This document shows, one piece after another, positions 7,944 through 14,124 of a DNA stretch of 23,578 nucleotides. The notes under the pieces were generated by a model. The model saw only the letters and a list, made by a program, of their open reading frames with translations, was not told the DNA's origin and ran no database searches. This stretch comes from Pseudomonadota bacterium (GTDB taxonomy: Bacteria > Bdellovibrionota > Oligoflexia > Oligoflexales > Oligoflexaceae). The first letter of the stretch is position 1. Each line of letters opens with the position of its first letter. Where the stretch lies: positions 1-23,578 of the forward strand of contig JAKQGS010000125.1 of NCBI GenBank assembly GCA_029556045.1, given 5' to 3'. Position numbers and translations under genes: made by a program.

Positions 7944-7986
7944 TTGGGAAGTAGGTACCCATCGGTTACTAGGCATGAGGATATTC

Positions 7987-8376
7987 ATGAAGAAAAAAAA
8001 GCCGTTACCCCCTCCTTCACCGCAATGCCCCCTAGCTCCCTGCGTCCGGTTACTCGCGGGTAACTGGACGGTGGAAATCATTTACTACCTCCAAAAAGGT
8101 TCCCTGCGGTTTGGGGAGTTGCGCCGTGCCTTGAACGGGGTGTCCGCAAAAGTGTTGACCCAACGTCTTAGAGAGTTGGAAAGCCGCAGCGTGATCTGGC
8201 GAGCTGTGACCCCCTCCACGCCCCCCACCGTCAGCTATGGACTCACCACCATCGGTTACGAATTGATTCCCATCCTCCAGGCAATGATCACGGTAGGGGA
8301 AAAGATCAACCGACGGCAGGCGCTGCGTGATGCCTCAATCAATACAATCGAAGCTGTCGAAGCAGCTGCCAATTAA
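7987..8376 (+). CDS. HxlR-family winged-helix transcriptional regulator
   Basis: A 129-residue regulator. It has the family's N-terminal Cys-Pro (Cys14) before LLAGNWTVEIIYYL, a recognition-helix region (FGELRRALNGVSAKVLTQRLRELE) and a wing ending in YGLTTIGYEL. HxlR/DUF24 proteins bind as dimers and often sense reactive electrophiles through the conserved Cys; a second Cys (Cys19) is nearby. The frame is open upstream into the antisense of pirin, but the true start is the ATG at 7987: GAGGA at 7977-7981 is spaced 5 nt from it, and the protein then has normal family length. It most likely represses itself and the divergent pirin gene. Confidence 0.88.
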   Translation: MKKKKPLPPPSPQCPLAPCVRLLAGNWTVEIIYYLQKGSLRFGELRRALNGVSAKVLTQRLRELESRSVIWRAVTPSTPPTVSYGLTTIGYELIPILQAMITVGEKINRRQALRDASINTIEAVEAAAN

Positions 8377-8411
8377 CTGACTTATATCAACCCCGTTACA
8401 TTGAGATCACC

Positions 8412-9329
8412 GTGAAGAAAAAAGTGCATCGGAAAACCACAGACGAAAAGAAACCAAACTCCGCCCCAACAGCGGGATGGAGCAAGCGCCCCCCGGTCAG
8501 AAGCGAAAAACCCCGGATGGAGCCGGCCCCCAAAGCTCCCGTTAAAGAGGAAACTCCCCCGAAAAAACGGGAGACGGTCAAAAAAAATGAGCTTAAAATT
8601 TACGGTCTGCACGCCTGTCGGGCTATCTGGGATCAAAACCGCGAACGCATCATTCGTGCGTATGTCACGAACACACGTTTGAAGGAAATGGGTGAAATGC
8701 TCAAGTGGTGTGCCAGCACCAAACGGGCCTATCACGTGGTGACTGATGAAGAATTAGCCAAGATCACCGCTTCGGTGCACCATGATGGGGTTTGCATTTT
8801 AACCCGTATGCCGGAGCCTTTGGACGACGAAAAGTTTTTGGCCTGGGTATCGCCGCAAAAGTCTGTGGCCTCCTGTTTTCTCTTTATGGACGGGGTTGGT
8901 AACCCCCACAATATTGGTGCCATCATGCGTTCCTGCGCCCACTTTGGGGTAACTCATATTTTGGGGGCGGAAGCCCAGTTACCGGCTCTTTCTCCGTCCG
9001 CCAGCCGTATAGCGGAAGGGGGGGTGGAATTTGTTGCCACAGTGCCGCTCAAAAACCCATTGAAAACCCTGCGGCAGTTGCGTGATCTCGGCTATCAATT
9101 GGTCGCGACTTCCAGTCATGAAGGGGACTCCATTTTCTCCCATCCCTTGCCAGCCCGCACAGTGCTGGTGATGGGGGCCGAAATGACGGGCATTTCACGA
9201 CAGCTCGAAAGCCTTTGCTCGCAAAAGGTCCAGATTCCAGGCACTGGCGCGGTGGAAAGCCTGAACGTCTCCGTGGCGACCGGGATTTTTCTGGCGGAAT
9301 GGTGTCGGCGGAACTTCAAGAAGGATTGA
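8412..9329 (+). CDS. SpoU/TrmH-family RNA methyltransferase with basic N-terminal tail
   Basis: A 305-residue RNA ribose methyltransferase of the RlmB/YfiF type. The first ~60 residues are a Lys/Pro-rich, probably disordered tail, as in YfiF (TrmG)-like proteins. A substrate-binding domain (~60-140: LKIYGLHACRAIWDQN onward) precedes the SPOUT domain with motif 1 (GNPHNIGAIMRSCAHFG, Asn164 to Arg173), motif 2 (VLVMGAEMTGIS, Glu257) and motif 3 (QIPGTGAVESLNVSVATG, Ser283-Leu-Asn285). The start is GTG at 8412; no better upstream start exists within the 35-bp gap after hxlR. This is the second SpoU enzyme in the window and it is clearly diverged from the one at 614. Target RNA unknown. Confidence 0.88.
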   Translation: MKKKVHRKTTDEKKPNSAPTAGWSKRPPVRSEKPRMEPAPKAPVKEETPPKKRETVKKNELKIYGLHACRAIWDQNRERIIRAYVTNTRLKEMGEMLKWCASTKRAYHVVTDEELAKITASVHHDGVCILTRMPEPLDDEKFLAWVSPQKSVASCFLFMDGVGNPHNIGAIMRSCAHFGVTHILGAEAQLPALSPSASRIAEGGVEFVATVPLKNPLKTLRQLRDLGYQLVATSSHEGDSIFSHPLPARTVLVMGAEMTGISRQLESLCSQKVQIPGTGAVESLNVSVATGIFLAEWCRRNFKKD

Positions 9330-9350
9330 CGAACATTCGTTATCTTAGGA

Positions 9351-9379
9351 TAGACAAGGTGTACACCATATGGTACACT
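9351..9379 (+). promoter_or_regulatory. Sigma70-like promoter of the Phd/YefM-type antitoxin
   Basis: TAGACA (9351-9356, 5/6 to the -35 consensus) and TACACT (9374-9379, 4/6) are spaced by 17 bp. A strong ribosome site (AGGAGG, 9388-9393) and ATG at 9402 follow. The TGTACA-type operator sites lie in the spacer and over the -10 element. Confidence 0.6.
9359..9378. promoter_or_regulatory. YefM-type operator with TGTACA cores
   Basis: GTGTAC (9359-9364) and GTACAC (9373-9378) form 6-bp inverted arms around an 8-bp spacer. The core TGTACA (9360-9365) and a one-mismatch core GGTACA (9372-9377) have centres 12 bp apart. As recalled from E. coli yefM-yoeB studies, YefM binds TGTACA cores with that spacing. 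The position over the promoter is right for autorepression. Confidence 0.55.
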
Positions 9380-9401
9380 CTGGACTAGGAGGTGACAACC
9401 T

Positions 9402-9686
9402 ATGGATACGACCAACCCTAAAAAACTCCGAGCTGAATTGAAGGACTATCTAGACCTTGCTGTCAAAGAACCTATTCGTATTCAACGTCGCTCTGGCGAG
9501 TCTTACATTCTGATCAATGAAATACAGTATGCCGCGATGCAGAATGAGATCATGGCGCTCCAACGCCGCCTGCTGGGCATGTCTCAGGCTGCGGATGGTC
9601 AGGGCAAGGAATACAAGCTCAGATATCACACCGCTAATATTCGCATGAATCAAGGACCTAACTCAGTTGATTCCATCTCCAGGTAA
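9402..9686 (+). CDS. Phd/YefM-type antitoxin, apparently solitary
   Basis: A 94-residue protein whose N-terminal half (KKLRAELKDYLDLAVKEPIR, then RRSGESYILINEIQYAAMQNE) has the Phd/YefM DNA-binding fold pattern: a short helix, a beta-hairpin with the R-x-G-E-x-x-x-L motif, then helices ending in LQRRLLGMSQAADG. The last ~30 residues are polar and probably the flexible toxin-binding or merely tail region. Antitoxins of this family bind their own promoter and neutralise an RNase toxin such as YoeB/Doc. No toxin gene follows: the next gene is on the opposite strand and overlaps the end of this one by 29 bp. It is therefore an orphan antitoxin, or a residue of a TA pair whose toxin was lost. ATG is preceded by AGGAGG. 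Confidence 0.75.
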   Translation: MDTTNPKKLRAELKDYLDLAVKEPIRIQRRSGESYILINEIQYAAMQNEIMALQRRLLGMSQAADGQGKEYKLRYHTANIRMNQGPNSVDSISR

Positions 9687-10611
9687 GAATGATGCTGGTC
9701 AAGACAATCGTTAGCAGGGTCAACAAGTAAATCAACCCCAACACTGTAAATTTGCCCAATGTTTTCGTAAATGACTGTTGATAGTATTTTTTTTGCGACA
9801 GAAAGATAAATATCGCGGCTAGAGAAAACGCTTGTCCCTGACTCAAAAGAAGCGATTGCCACTCCATCATCCGAATGATCATCTGGGAGGTCAGCAGAAG
9901 AAAAATACTGGTCTGACAATACAGAACAAATGCCAGGTGATCCCAGAAAGCGATCTTTTGCTTTCGATACAGAAGATATAATAGAAGACTGATAGGAGGG
10001 AATAGGACCAGCATGGCAATAAAGAGTGATTTTTTGATCGCGTGTACCCAAGCGCTGGTTTCGACGCCATCAGGTTTGAATTTCTCGTAGACTTCCTGAG
10101 TGAATAGCTCGGTCAGACCTATATTTTCATCGGTCGGTGACAGTTCAACATGGACTCGGTAGCCTGGTGATTTTTCGTCAATCGCGGTGCTACGGTGCTT
10201 GGTTTCCATCTGCACTTTCAGCGCGTCTGCCAATGTTTGCTCTGCCGTGCTTTTGGTCTCGGTGGTTTGGTGTGTCTGGTGATTGCCCGCGAAGGTCAGA
10301 CCGAAAAATATCAGTGCCATGAAAATATAGATCTTGAGAGGTGGGCTATAGCGGAATCGCTCATGCCCTGAAAATTTTAGCGGCAAGGCTCCTGGAATCA
10401 AAAGGAGAGGCAAACTTCGCAAATGACGGTGATCAAAATGAAGTCCTATTTCCAATATCTCATCACTCAATGTCCTCAAGTTGGAATGGTGATGCTGGAC
10501 GTCGTGTCCACAATGAGGACACAGATTTTCGTAGTTTCTGACGTCAGCCGATTTTCGTGCAAAATACTTTTGGGGATTATACCGCGCGAGAATGGACTTA
10601 ACTTTTAACAT
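9658..10611 (-). CDS. DUF3667-like multi-pass membrane protein
   Basis: A 317-residue predicted inner-membrane protein. A short zinc-ribbon-like CPHCG (Cys31, Cys34) is followed by TLSDEILEIG, then a LRSLPLLLIPGALP segment and FSGHERFRYSPPLKIYIF, the order and wording typical of DUF3667-family proteins. A first TM helix at ~92-108 leads into a soluble insert rich in polar residues (~110-185), then about four more hydrophobic segments (~188-212, 222-242, 250-272, 290-312). No catalytic motif is visible and the family's function is unknown. It is convergent with, and overlaps, the antitoxin gene. The ATG at 10611 has only a weak AAGAGA ribosome site. Confidence 0.75.
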   Translation of the reverse strand: MLKVKSILARYNPQKYFARKSADVRNYENLCPHCGHDVQHHHSNLRTLSDEILEIGLHFDHRHLRSLPLLLIPGALPLKFSGHERFRYSPPLKIYIFMALIFFGLTFAGNHQTHQTTETKSTAEQTLADALKVQMETKHRSTAIDEKSPGYRVHVELSPTDENIGLTELFTQEVYEKFKPDGVETSAWVHAIKKSLFIAMLVLFPPISLLLYLLYRKQKIAFWDHLAFVLYCQTSIFLLLTSQMIIRMMEWQSLLLSQGQAFSLAAIFIFLSQKKYYQQSFTKTLGKFTVLGLIYLLTLLTIVLTSIILTWRWNQLS

Positions 10612-10709
10612 TAAAACTATCTCTTAAAATAAATTGACAAACGTGAAGCAATGTTTAATACATAGCCACCTTGATATTGTAAAGATTAATTTAAAGTAGA
10701 GGTTATCTT

Positions 10710-11450
10710 ATGGGGTTTATTAAGATTTTAATTTATTGTTGTGTCACGCTGTGCAGCTTGTCTGCCGTGGCCCAACCGCTGAGTGTCGAGTACAAAGCTT
10801 CCGATATCAGGGGGTTGGGGATTGATATCCAAGCCGGTGAGATCAAGATCAACGCAACCGAAGGGCCCATGGCTAAGGTCATCGCCACAAAGGTCAAGGG
10901 TCCGGAATCATGCCTCGTCAAAACAAATCTTAAGGATTCCCTTCTCTTGATCACAGCACCTAGGGAGAAAAAGCTGTTTGGATTTTTTGGCCAGGATTGT
11001 CAGATAGATGTTGAAATCTTTGCTCCCAAAGAGATTGCTGTCAATATCAATGTTGGTGGCGGCAATGTCAAAGTAAACGGGATAAAAGGATCCCTATCTG
11101 CCGATTTGGGGGCCGGAAACATCGACCTCAAGGGCGAATTTTTAAATGTGAATATCGATAATGGTGCAGGCAATATTTCGGTGGAAGGCCTGGCAGGAGA
11201 TGCCACCATCGATGCAGGGGCTGGCAATATCGACGTGGCTTTGAGTAAGGTCCCCACCGAAGGGAATTTGAATGTGGACGCGGGAACCGGCAATGTGACC
11301 ATCGTTGCACCAGCCGATAGCAACATCGATGTCACCACAAGTGCGGGCGTTGGTGCGACGAAAAACGAGTTTGGTTCCTCTCCTCAAGCCAAATATAAAA
11401 TTTCCGCTGACTCTGGTGTTGGCAACATCGCCATCCGGAAAAAGTTTTAA
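10710..11450 (+). CDS. Secreted beta-solenoid protein, GIN/DUF4097-like
   Basis: A 246-residue exported protein: a signal peptide (residues 1-21, cleavage after A-V-A) then a repetitive beta-rich body. The motif G-(A/G)-G-N-(I/V) starts at residues 116, 134, 152 and 170 with an exact 18-residue period, and recurs at 192 and 236. This ladder is typical of the beta-helix in DUF4097/GIN-type putative adhesin domains. Two Cys (68 and 97) in the N-terminal part could pair. It is probably periplasmic or surface-located, since no lipobox or membrane anchor is present. ATG has an upstream AGAGGT ribosome site; the gene is divergent from the DUF3667-like gene. A 10-bp perfect stem-loop follows the stop. 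Function is not known. Confidence 0.75.
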   Translation: MGFIKILIYCCVTLCSLSAVAQPLSVEYKASDIRGLGIDIQAGEIKINATEGPMAKVIATKVKGPESCLVKTNLKDSLLLITAPREKKLFGFFGQDCQIDVEIFAPKEIAVNINVGGGNVKVNGIKGSLSADLGAGNIDLKGEFLNVNIDNGAGNISVEGLAGDATIDAGAGNIDVALSKVPTEGNLNVDAGTGNVTIVAPADSNIDVTTSAGVGATKNEFGSSPQAKYKISADSGVGNIAIRKKF

Positions 11451-11464
11451 TCGCAAAAACGAAA

Positions 11465-11488
11465 AGGGGAAGAGATCACTCTTCCCCT
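11465..11488 (+). terminator. Stem-loop after the GIN/DUF4097-like gene
   Basis: A perfect 10-bp stem AGGGGAAGAG/CTCTTCCCCT with a 4-nt ATCA loop begins 15 bp after the stop. The sequence after the stem (GTCTTATGG) is not a clean T-run, so it may act as an imperfect terminator or an mRNA 3' end stabiliser. Confidence 0.55.
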
Positions 11489-11789
11489 GTCTTATGGTCC
11501 TCGCCCCAAGATGCCTGAACCTGCTTAATAAGAAACATGATAACAAGCGTGGTCAGCATATGAACCCCTTCTGTGAAGTGTTATCTCGGAAGAGAAGGGG
11601 CATCGAACCATCTATGTAAACCCGTCGCCGGTTAGGCTGGTGGGTGAAGCGGATTCTAACCGATTATTATAAAAAAACAATGAAAAATAATAAAAGTATT
11701 AAAATTATATTAAAATCATATAATTGGATCTACCTAAATTCATAAGACTTTTTTCACCTATGGCGAATCCAACAGATGTCTGACGCTTC
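11489..11789. other. AT-rich spacer without a gene
   Basis: No credible coding sequence is seen. One 7-bp inverted repeat, CGGTTAG (11629-11635) with CTAACCG (11656-11662), is followed by a strongly A/T-rich stretch (about 11660-11755) unlike neighbouring DNA. The composition change marks the left side of a probable accessory island holding the TA pair and the DUF3800 gene. No tRNA, att site or transposase remnant was identified. Confidence 0.5.
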
Positions 11790-12158
11790 TCATGCCACAA
11801 GATCCAATTCAATACCCGAATATTTCGCCACTGGCTTTAATCCATTGCGTTTATCGCCGGTTTCCTTGAGCTTGATTAAGCCAACTTTGTTCAAAAACTG
11901 CACGTCGGAATGCACGTTTTTGAAGTCACGATCCACCATCTTCGCTAATTCGTAAATCGATTGCGGCTTTTTCGTTATGATCACCTGCAGGATTTCCATT
12001 CTGGTTTTAGAAAAGATCTTAGCGATGGTTTCAAGACCAGTGACGATGATTTCATCATCTTTCGGTGTGGATTTGACCTTGCCCTTTAGCGCCGCTGTCC
12101 ATTCTTTTTTGATGTCATCGATCGACTGAAGAATGATCTTCGCCTTTTTTGCCTTCAT
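11790..12158 (-). CDS. tumA: TumA-type antitoxin, HVO_A0114-like HTH regulator
   Basis: A 122-residue winged-helix protein. The core (FSKTRMEILQVIITKKPQSI, then ELAKMVDRDFKNVHSDVQFLNKVGLIKL) is an MarR/ArsR-like helix-turn-helix plus wing, matching the HVO_A0114-type predicted regulators that are encoded directly after DUF6516/TumE proteins. The basic N-terminal ~40 residues (MKAKKAKIILQSIDDIKK) probably provide the toxin-binding part. Its ATG overlaps the toxin stop in an ATGA junction, so the two are translationally coupled, with toxin gene first. As antitoxin and repressor it most likely binds the 24-bp palindrome at 12459-12482. Identification is by recalled family pattern. Confidence 0.72.
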   Translation of the reverse strand: MKAKKAKIILQSIDDIKKEWTAALKGKVKSTPKDDEIIVTGLETIAKIFSKTRMEILQVIITKKPQSIYELAKMVDRDFKNVHSDVQFLNKVGLIKLKETGDKRNGLKPVAKYSGIELDLVA

Positions 12159-12478
12159 GTCAGATACCCCTGTTCTTCGACGTTGGACCAGAAATCGTTG
12201 ATCAAAGTGTCAATGTCCTTAAAATCATAGGCACGTTCTGTGTCGCCGACATGAACGTGGTGCCCTTTGGGCTTGTGATTGTCGTATCCGATTAGGGTTT
12301 TGCCAGTTACCCGATTCACCAGAAACAGCGAATACTTGAGGCCTTCTGGAAAGTGCTGTGATTTAGGCACGCGCCATACAACCAACTCTGCCACTGCGAC
12401 GGTTTCCGTTCGTCGATGGACCAAGGTGACTTTGGAGTGATAAACCAACGATGCACTCATATATGGTATATATGCCAT
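12155..12478 (-). CDS. tumE: TumE-type (DUF6516) toxin
   Basis: A 107-residue protein with the DUF6516/TumE signature order: an N-terminal strand region, VAVAELVVWRVP, LKYSLFLVN, then IGYDNHKPKGHHVHVGD (the YDNH...KG.H.H core) and a C-terminal YDFKDIDTLINDFW segment. Toxin-antitoxin proteins of this family are predicted RNases; the clustered His/Asp residues are the likely active site. The gene precedes and overlaps tumA by 4 bp. Two ATG starts are possible, 12478 and 12460. A TACAAT -10-like element (minus strand 12486-12481) lies only 2 bp before the first, so a transcript from it could only use the second, giving a 101-residue protein with almost no leader. The operator palindrome covers this region. 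Confidence 0.72.
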   Translation of the reverse strand: MAYIPYMSASLVYHSKVTLVHRRTETVAVAELVVWRVPKSQHFPEGLKYSLFLVNRVTGKTLIGYDNHKPKGHHVHVGDTERAYDFKDIDTLINDFWSNVEEQGYLT

Positions 12479-12482
12479 ATAT
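12459..12482. promoter_or_regulatory. 24-bp palindromic operator over the tumE start
   Basis: Positions 12459-12482 form a 24-bp palindrome with a single mismatched pair (12467/12474); the outer arms are ATATATGG and CCATATAT. It spans the first tumE ATG (12476-12478), touches the second and abuts the -10-like TACAAT. The size, symmetry and location are those of a toxin-antitoxin autoregulatory operator. Confidence 0.65.
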
Positions 12483-12601
12483 TGTAATGAAGCAAGCCCA
12501 ATTGCTTGTGATCTTCTGACAACGTTGCCGAAGTGGAGGCGGAAGCCGGAAAAAAGGTAGGATAAGGCATGGAAAACACGATGTATTAGAGGTGAACCTT
12601 G

Positions 12602-12636
12602 TGCGCTGGGGAGGGGGGCGAATTCTCCCTAGCGCA
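12602..12636. other. Strong 12-bp hairpin upstream of the DUF3800 gene
   Basis: TGCGCTGGGGAG (12602-12613) pairs with CTCCCTAGCGCA (12625-12636) along 12 bp, with one G-T wobble and an 11-nt loop. It has no T-run on either side, so it is not a simple intrinsic terminator. Confidence 0.65.
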
Positions 12637-12708
12637 AAGAGATCACCCTGAATCCACGGGTCAAGAAGGGGTTCCAGTTTGAAGAGAAGGCGGAAGTTGG
12701 GGGATTTA

Positions 12709-12750
12709 TAAAGATCGCACCCGGTCCAAAAGTCTGGCTCGCGATCTTTA
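12709..12750. other. Second hairpin: perfect 10-bp inverted repeat
   Basis: TAAAGATCGC (12709-12718) and GCGATCTTTA (12741-12750) are exact inverted repeats separated by 22 nt. The right arm overlaps another inverted repeat (12742-12756), so two alternative pairings are possible. It ends about 30 bp before the candidate promoter of the DUF3800 gene. Confidence 0.65.
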
Positions 12751-12781
12751 AGATCGACGTTATGGTCTGCCCGGAATGAAG

Positions 12782-12790
12782 TGGTACAAT
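12782..12790 (+). promoter_or_regulatory. Extended -10 promoter of the DUF3800 gene
   Basis: TGGTACAAT matches the extended -10 pattern TGnTATAAT with one mismatch; no good -35 is found, as is common for extended -10 promoters. Transcription would start near 12797, which excludes the ATG at 12789 and supports the ATG at 12825. Confidence 0.45.
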
Positions 12791-12824
12791 GCCCGTACGA
12801 AGCGCAAATCAATTTGGCGGGCGT

Positions 12825-13973
12825 ATGGAGGGTCATATTCAACCGGTAATAAATTTTTTTATAGATGAGTCAGGCAATAGCGGGTCAAATCATTTTGATC
12901 TTGGACAACCCGTCTTTTCGGTAGGTGTAGTTGCTCTGGAAAATCCGGAAAAGCTTATGCCTATTTTCAAGGAATCTGCGAGCAAGTTGACTGGAATAAC
13001 TAATCCATTCGAATTGAAATCTAGCAGATTGCTTGGTACGGCGAGAGGAAGACGAGAACTTAAGCAATTAATTTCGGAAATTTTTCGCAACTCGTTGGGT
13101 GTTATCTTTGTAGTCATGGACAAAAAGTGTTTTGCATCTCATACGTTTGTAACATATTTTTTGGATTCAGGGTACACGCCCGGTTTGGGCGCTAGCTGGT
13201 TGAGCGGAGATGAAATTCATGAAGCAACACAAAAGGTATGTAATCATTTTCCGATGGACATATTAAAAGATTTTATTGATGGTTTTCAATCTTGTGATGT
13301 TGAGAAACTTCTTGCCGTGCGGGCTAAAGCATTAGCGATAGTTAATGGGTTGCCTGCCAGGGGTCGCGGGATACTTCCTTTTATAGCTGGCATAACTCGT
13401 GAAATTATCGTTGAAGAAATAGCTGGTCCATGGAATGTTTGCAATGCAAGTAAGGGACAGACAACGAGCCCAAATTTTAGTGCCTTTTTCTCGGCCTTTG
13501 GTCTGATTGCACGACATGCATCGAGGTATGGCATACAGAGACCTCAAATAGTTCACGATAGACAAGTTGAATTCGAACCGATTTTTAAGGCCTATCAAAA
13601 AAGGCTGGCAGGTGGAGCGGATGCGATAATTGATTTTGGCAAGGGAGCACCTATCGCCTCCGGTGAAGCGGCAAAAATTGATCTCACATTTCAAGATTCT
13701 AAAACTTCACCAGGTCTTGTTGCCGCAGATTTAATTGCAGGTATGGTCCGATGGGCTACGGTGAAGTTATTAACGTCAGATCCAGTTCCTATCTACAAAG
13801 ATCAAAGCGAGGTTCAAATTGTTGAGTTACTCTCTGGTCTGGTGTTCCATCACGATGTAGTCAGCGCCAAGTTAGGTTCCACAATGCCTTATGATTTTCA
13901 CGCAATCATTTCAGATAATTTACGTTCCAAAATGTGGCAATTAGGGAAGAATTTTAAGCCATCTTCGCTTTAG
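12825..13973 (+). CDS. DUF3800 domain protein
   Basis: A 382-residue protein from the ATG at 12825; an in-frame ATG at 12789 would add 12 residues but precedes the predicted transcription start. The N-terminal FFIDESGNSG (residues 11-20) and the late block LTFQDSKTSPG followed by LVAADLIAG are the two diagnostic DUF3800 motifs, whose Asp/Glu residues are thought to form an RNase H-like metal site. The middle (~90-230) is divergent and larger than in compact members. The family has no firm function, but its members often sit in phage, plasmid or defence islands. Base composition is visibly more A/T-rich than the housekeeping genes on either side, suggesting transfer. Next to a toxin-antitoxin pair and a hairpin-rich gap, a defence or mobile-element role is plausible but unproven. 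Confidence 0.78.
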   Translation: MEGHIQPVINFFIDESGNSGSNHFDLGQPVFSVGVVALENPEKLMPIFKESASKLTGITNPFELKSSRLLGTARGRRELKQLISEIFRNSLGVIFVVMDKKCFASHTFVTYFLDSGYTPGLGASWLSGDEIHEATQKVCNHFPMDILKDFIDGFQSCDVEKLLAVRAKALAIVNGLPARGRGILPFIAGITREIIVEEIAGPWNVCNASKGQTTSPNFSAFFSAFGLIARHASRYGIQRPQIVHDRQVEFEPIFKAYQKRLAGGADAIIDFGKGAPIASGEAAKIDLTFQDSKTSPGLVAADLIAGMVRWATVKLLTSDPVPIYKDQSEVQIVELLSGLVFHHDVVSAKLGSTMPYDFHAIISDNLRSKMWQLGKNFKPSSL

Positions 13974-14093
13974 TCTGTATAAATGACCACTGTTTAATTT
14001 GATGCGAAGTGAGTACTGTCGTAGGAAAATGTGGATTAGATTCAGCGAAGCATTATTGTCTCAGCGACATATGATGAGAAGCTACCTGCAATT

Positions 14094-14109
14094 ATGGGAT
14101 TTTTCCCAT
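14094..14109 (-). terminator. Weak stem-loop after the RluA-family gene
   Basis: ATGGGA (14094-14099) pairs with TCCCAT (14104-14109) over a 4-nt loop. It lies 16 bp past the minus-strand stop at 14125. No T-run follows on the minus strand, so terminator function is uncertain. Confidence 0.3.
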
Positions 14110-14124
14110 CCCCCCAGGATCCAG

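Larger units (their letters stand above)
12483..12781. other. 300-bp gap without a gene, rich in hairpins
   Basis: Between the divergent tumE and DUF3800 genes no coding sequence could be supported. Besides the two large hairpins annotated separately, it has CAACGTTG (8-bp palindrome, about 12520-12527) and a CGATCTT-T-AAGATCG inverted repeat (12742-12756). The 9-mer AAAGATCGC and its complement recur. This density of inverted repeats suggests a structured RNA or a mobile-element end, but no known family was recognised. Confidence 0.5.

Noticed and set aside
7582..7986. N-terminal extension of the HxlR frame into pirin antisense
   Set aside because: The extension lacks family similarity and the ATG at 7987 has its own ribosome site and gives the expected length.
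10634..10662. TTGACA-like promoter before the GIN-like gene
   Set aside because: A perfect TTGACA at 10634-10639 has no good -10 at 16-18 bp (best match 3/6), so it is not annotated as a promoter.
11621..11670. tRNA-like fragment around an inverted repeat with GGTTAG/CTAACC and GGATTCTAACC
   Set aside because: No acceptor stem or anticodon arm can be completed on either strand; it is at most a fortuitous match.
12363..12842. Minus-strand open frame of 159 codons between tumE and the DUF3800 gene
   Set aside because: It overlaps the starts of two better supported genes, runs through both hairpins, and its translation shows no domain pattern; it is probably chance openness.
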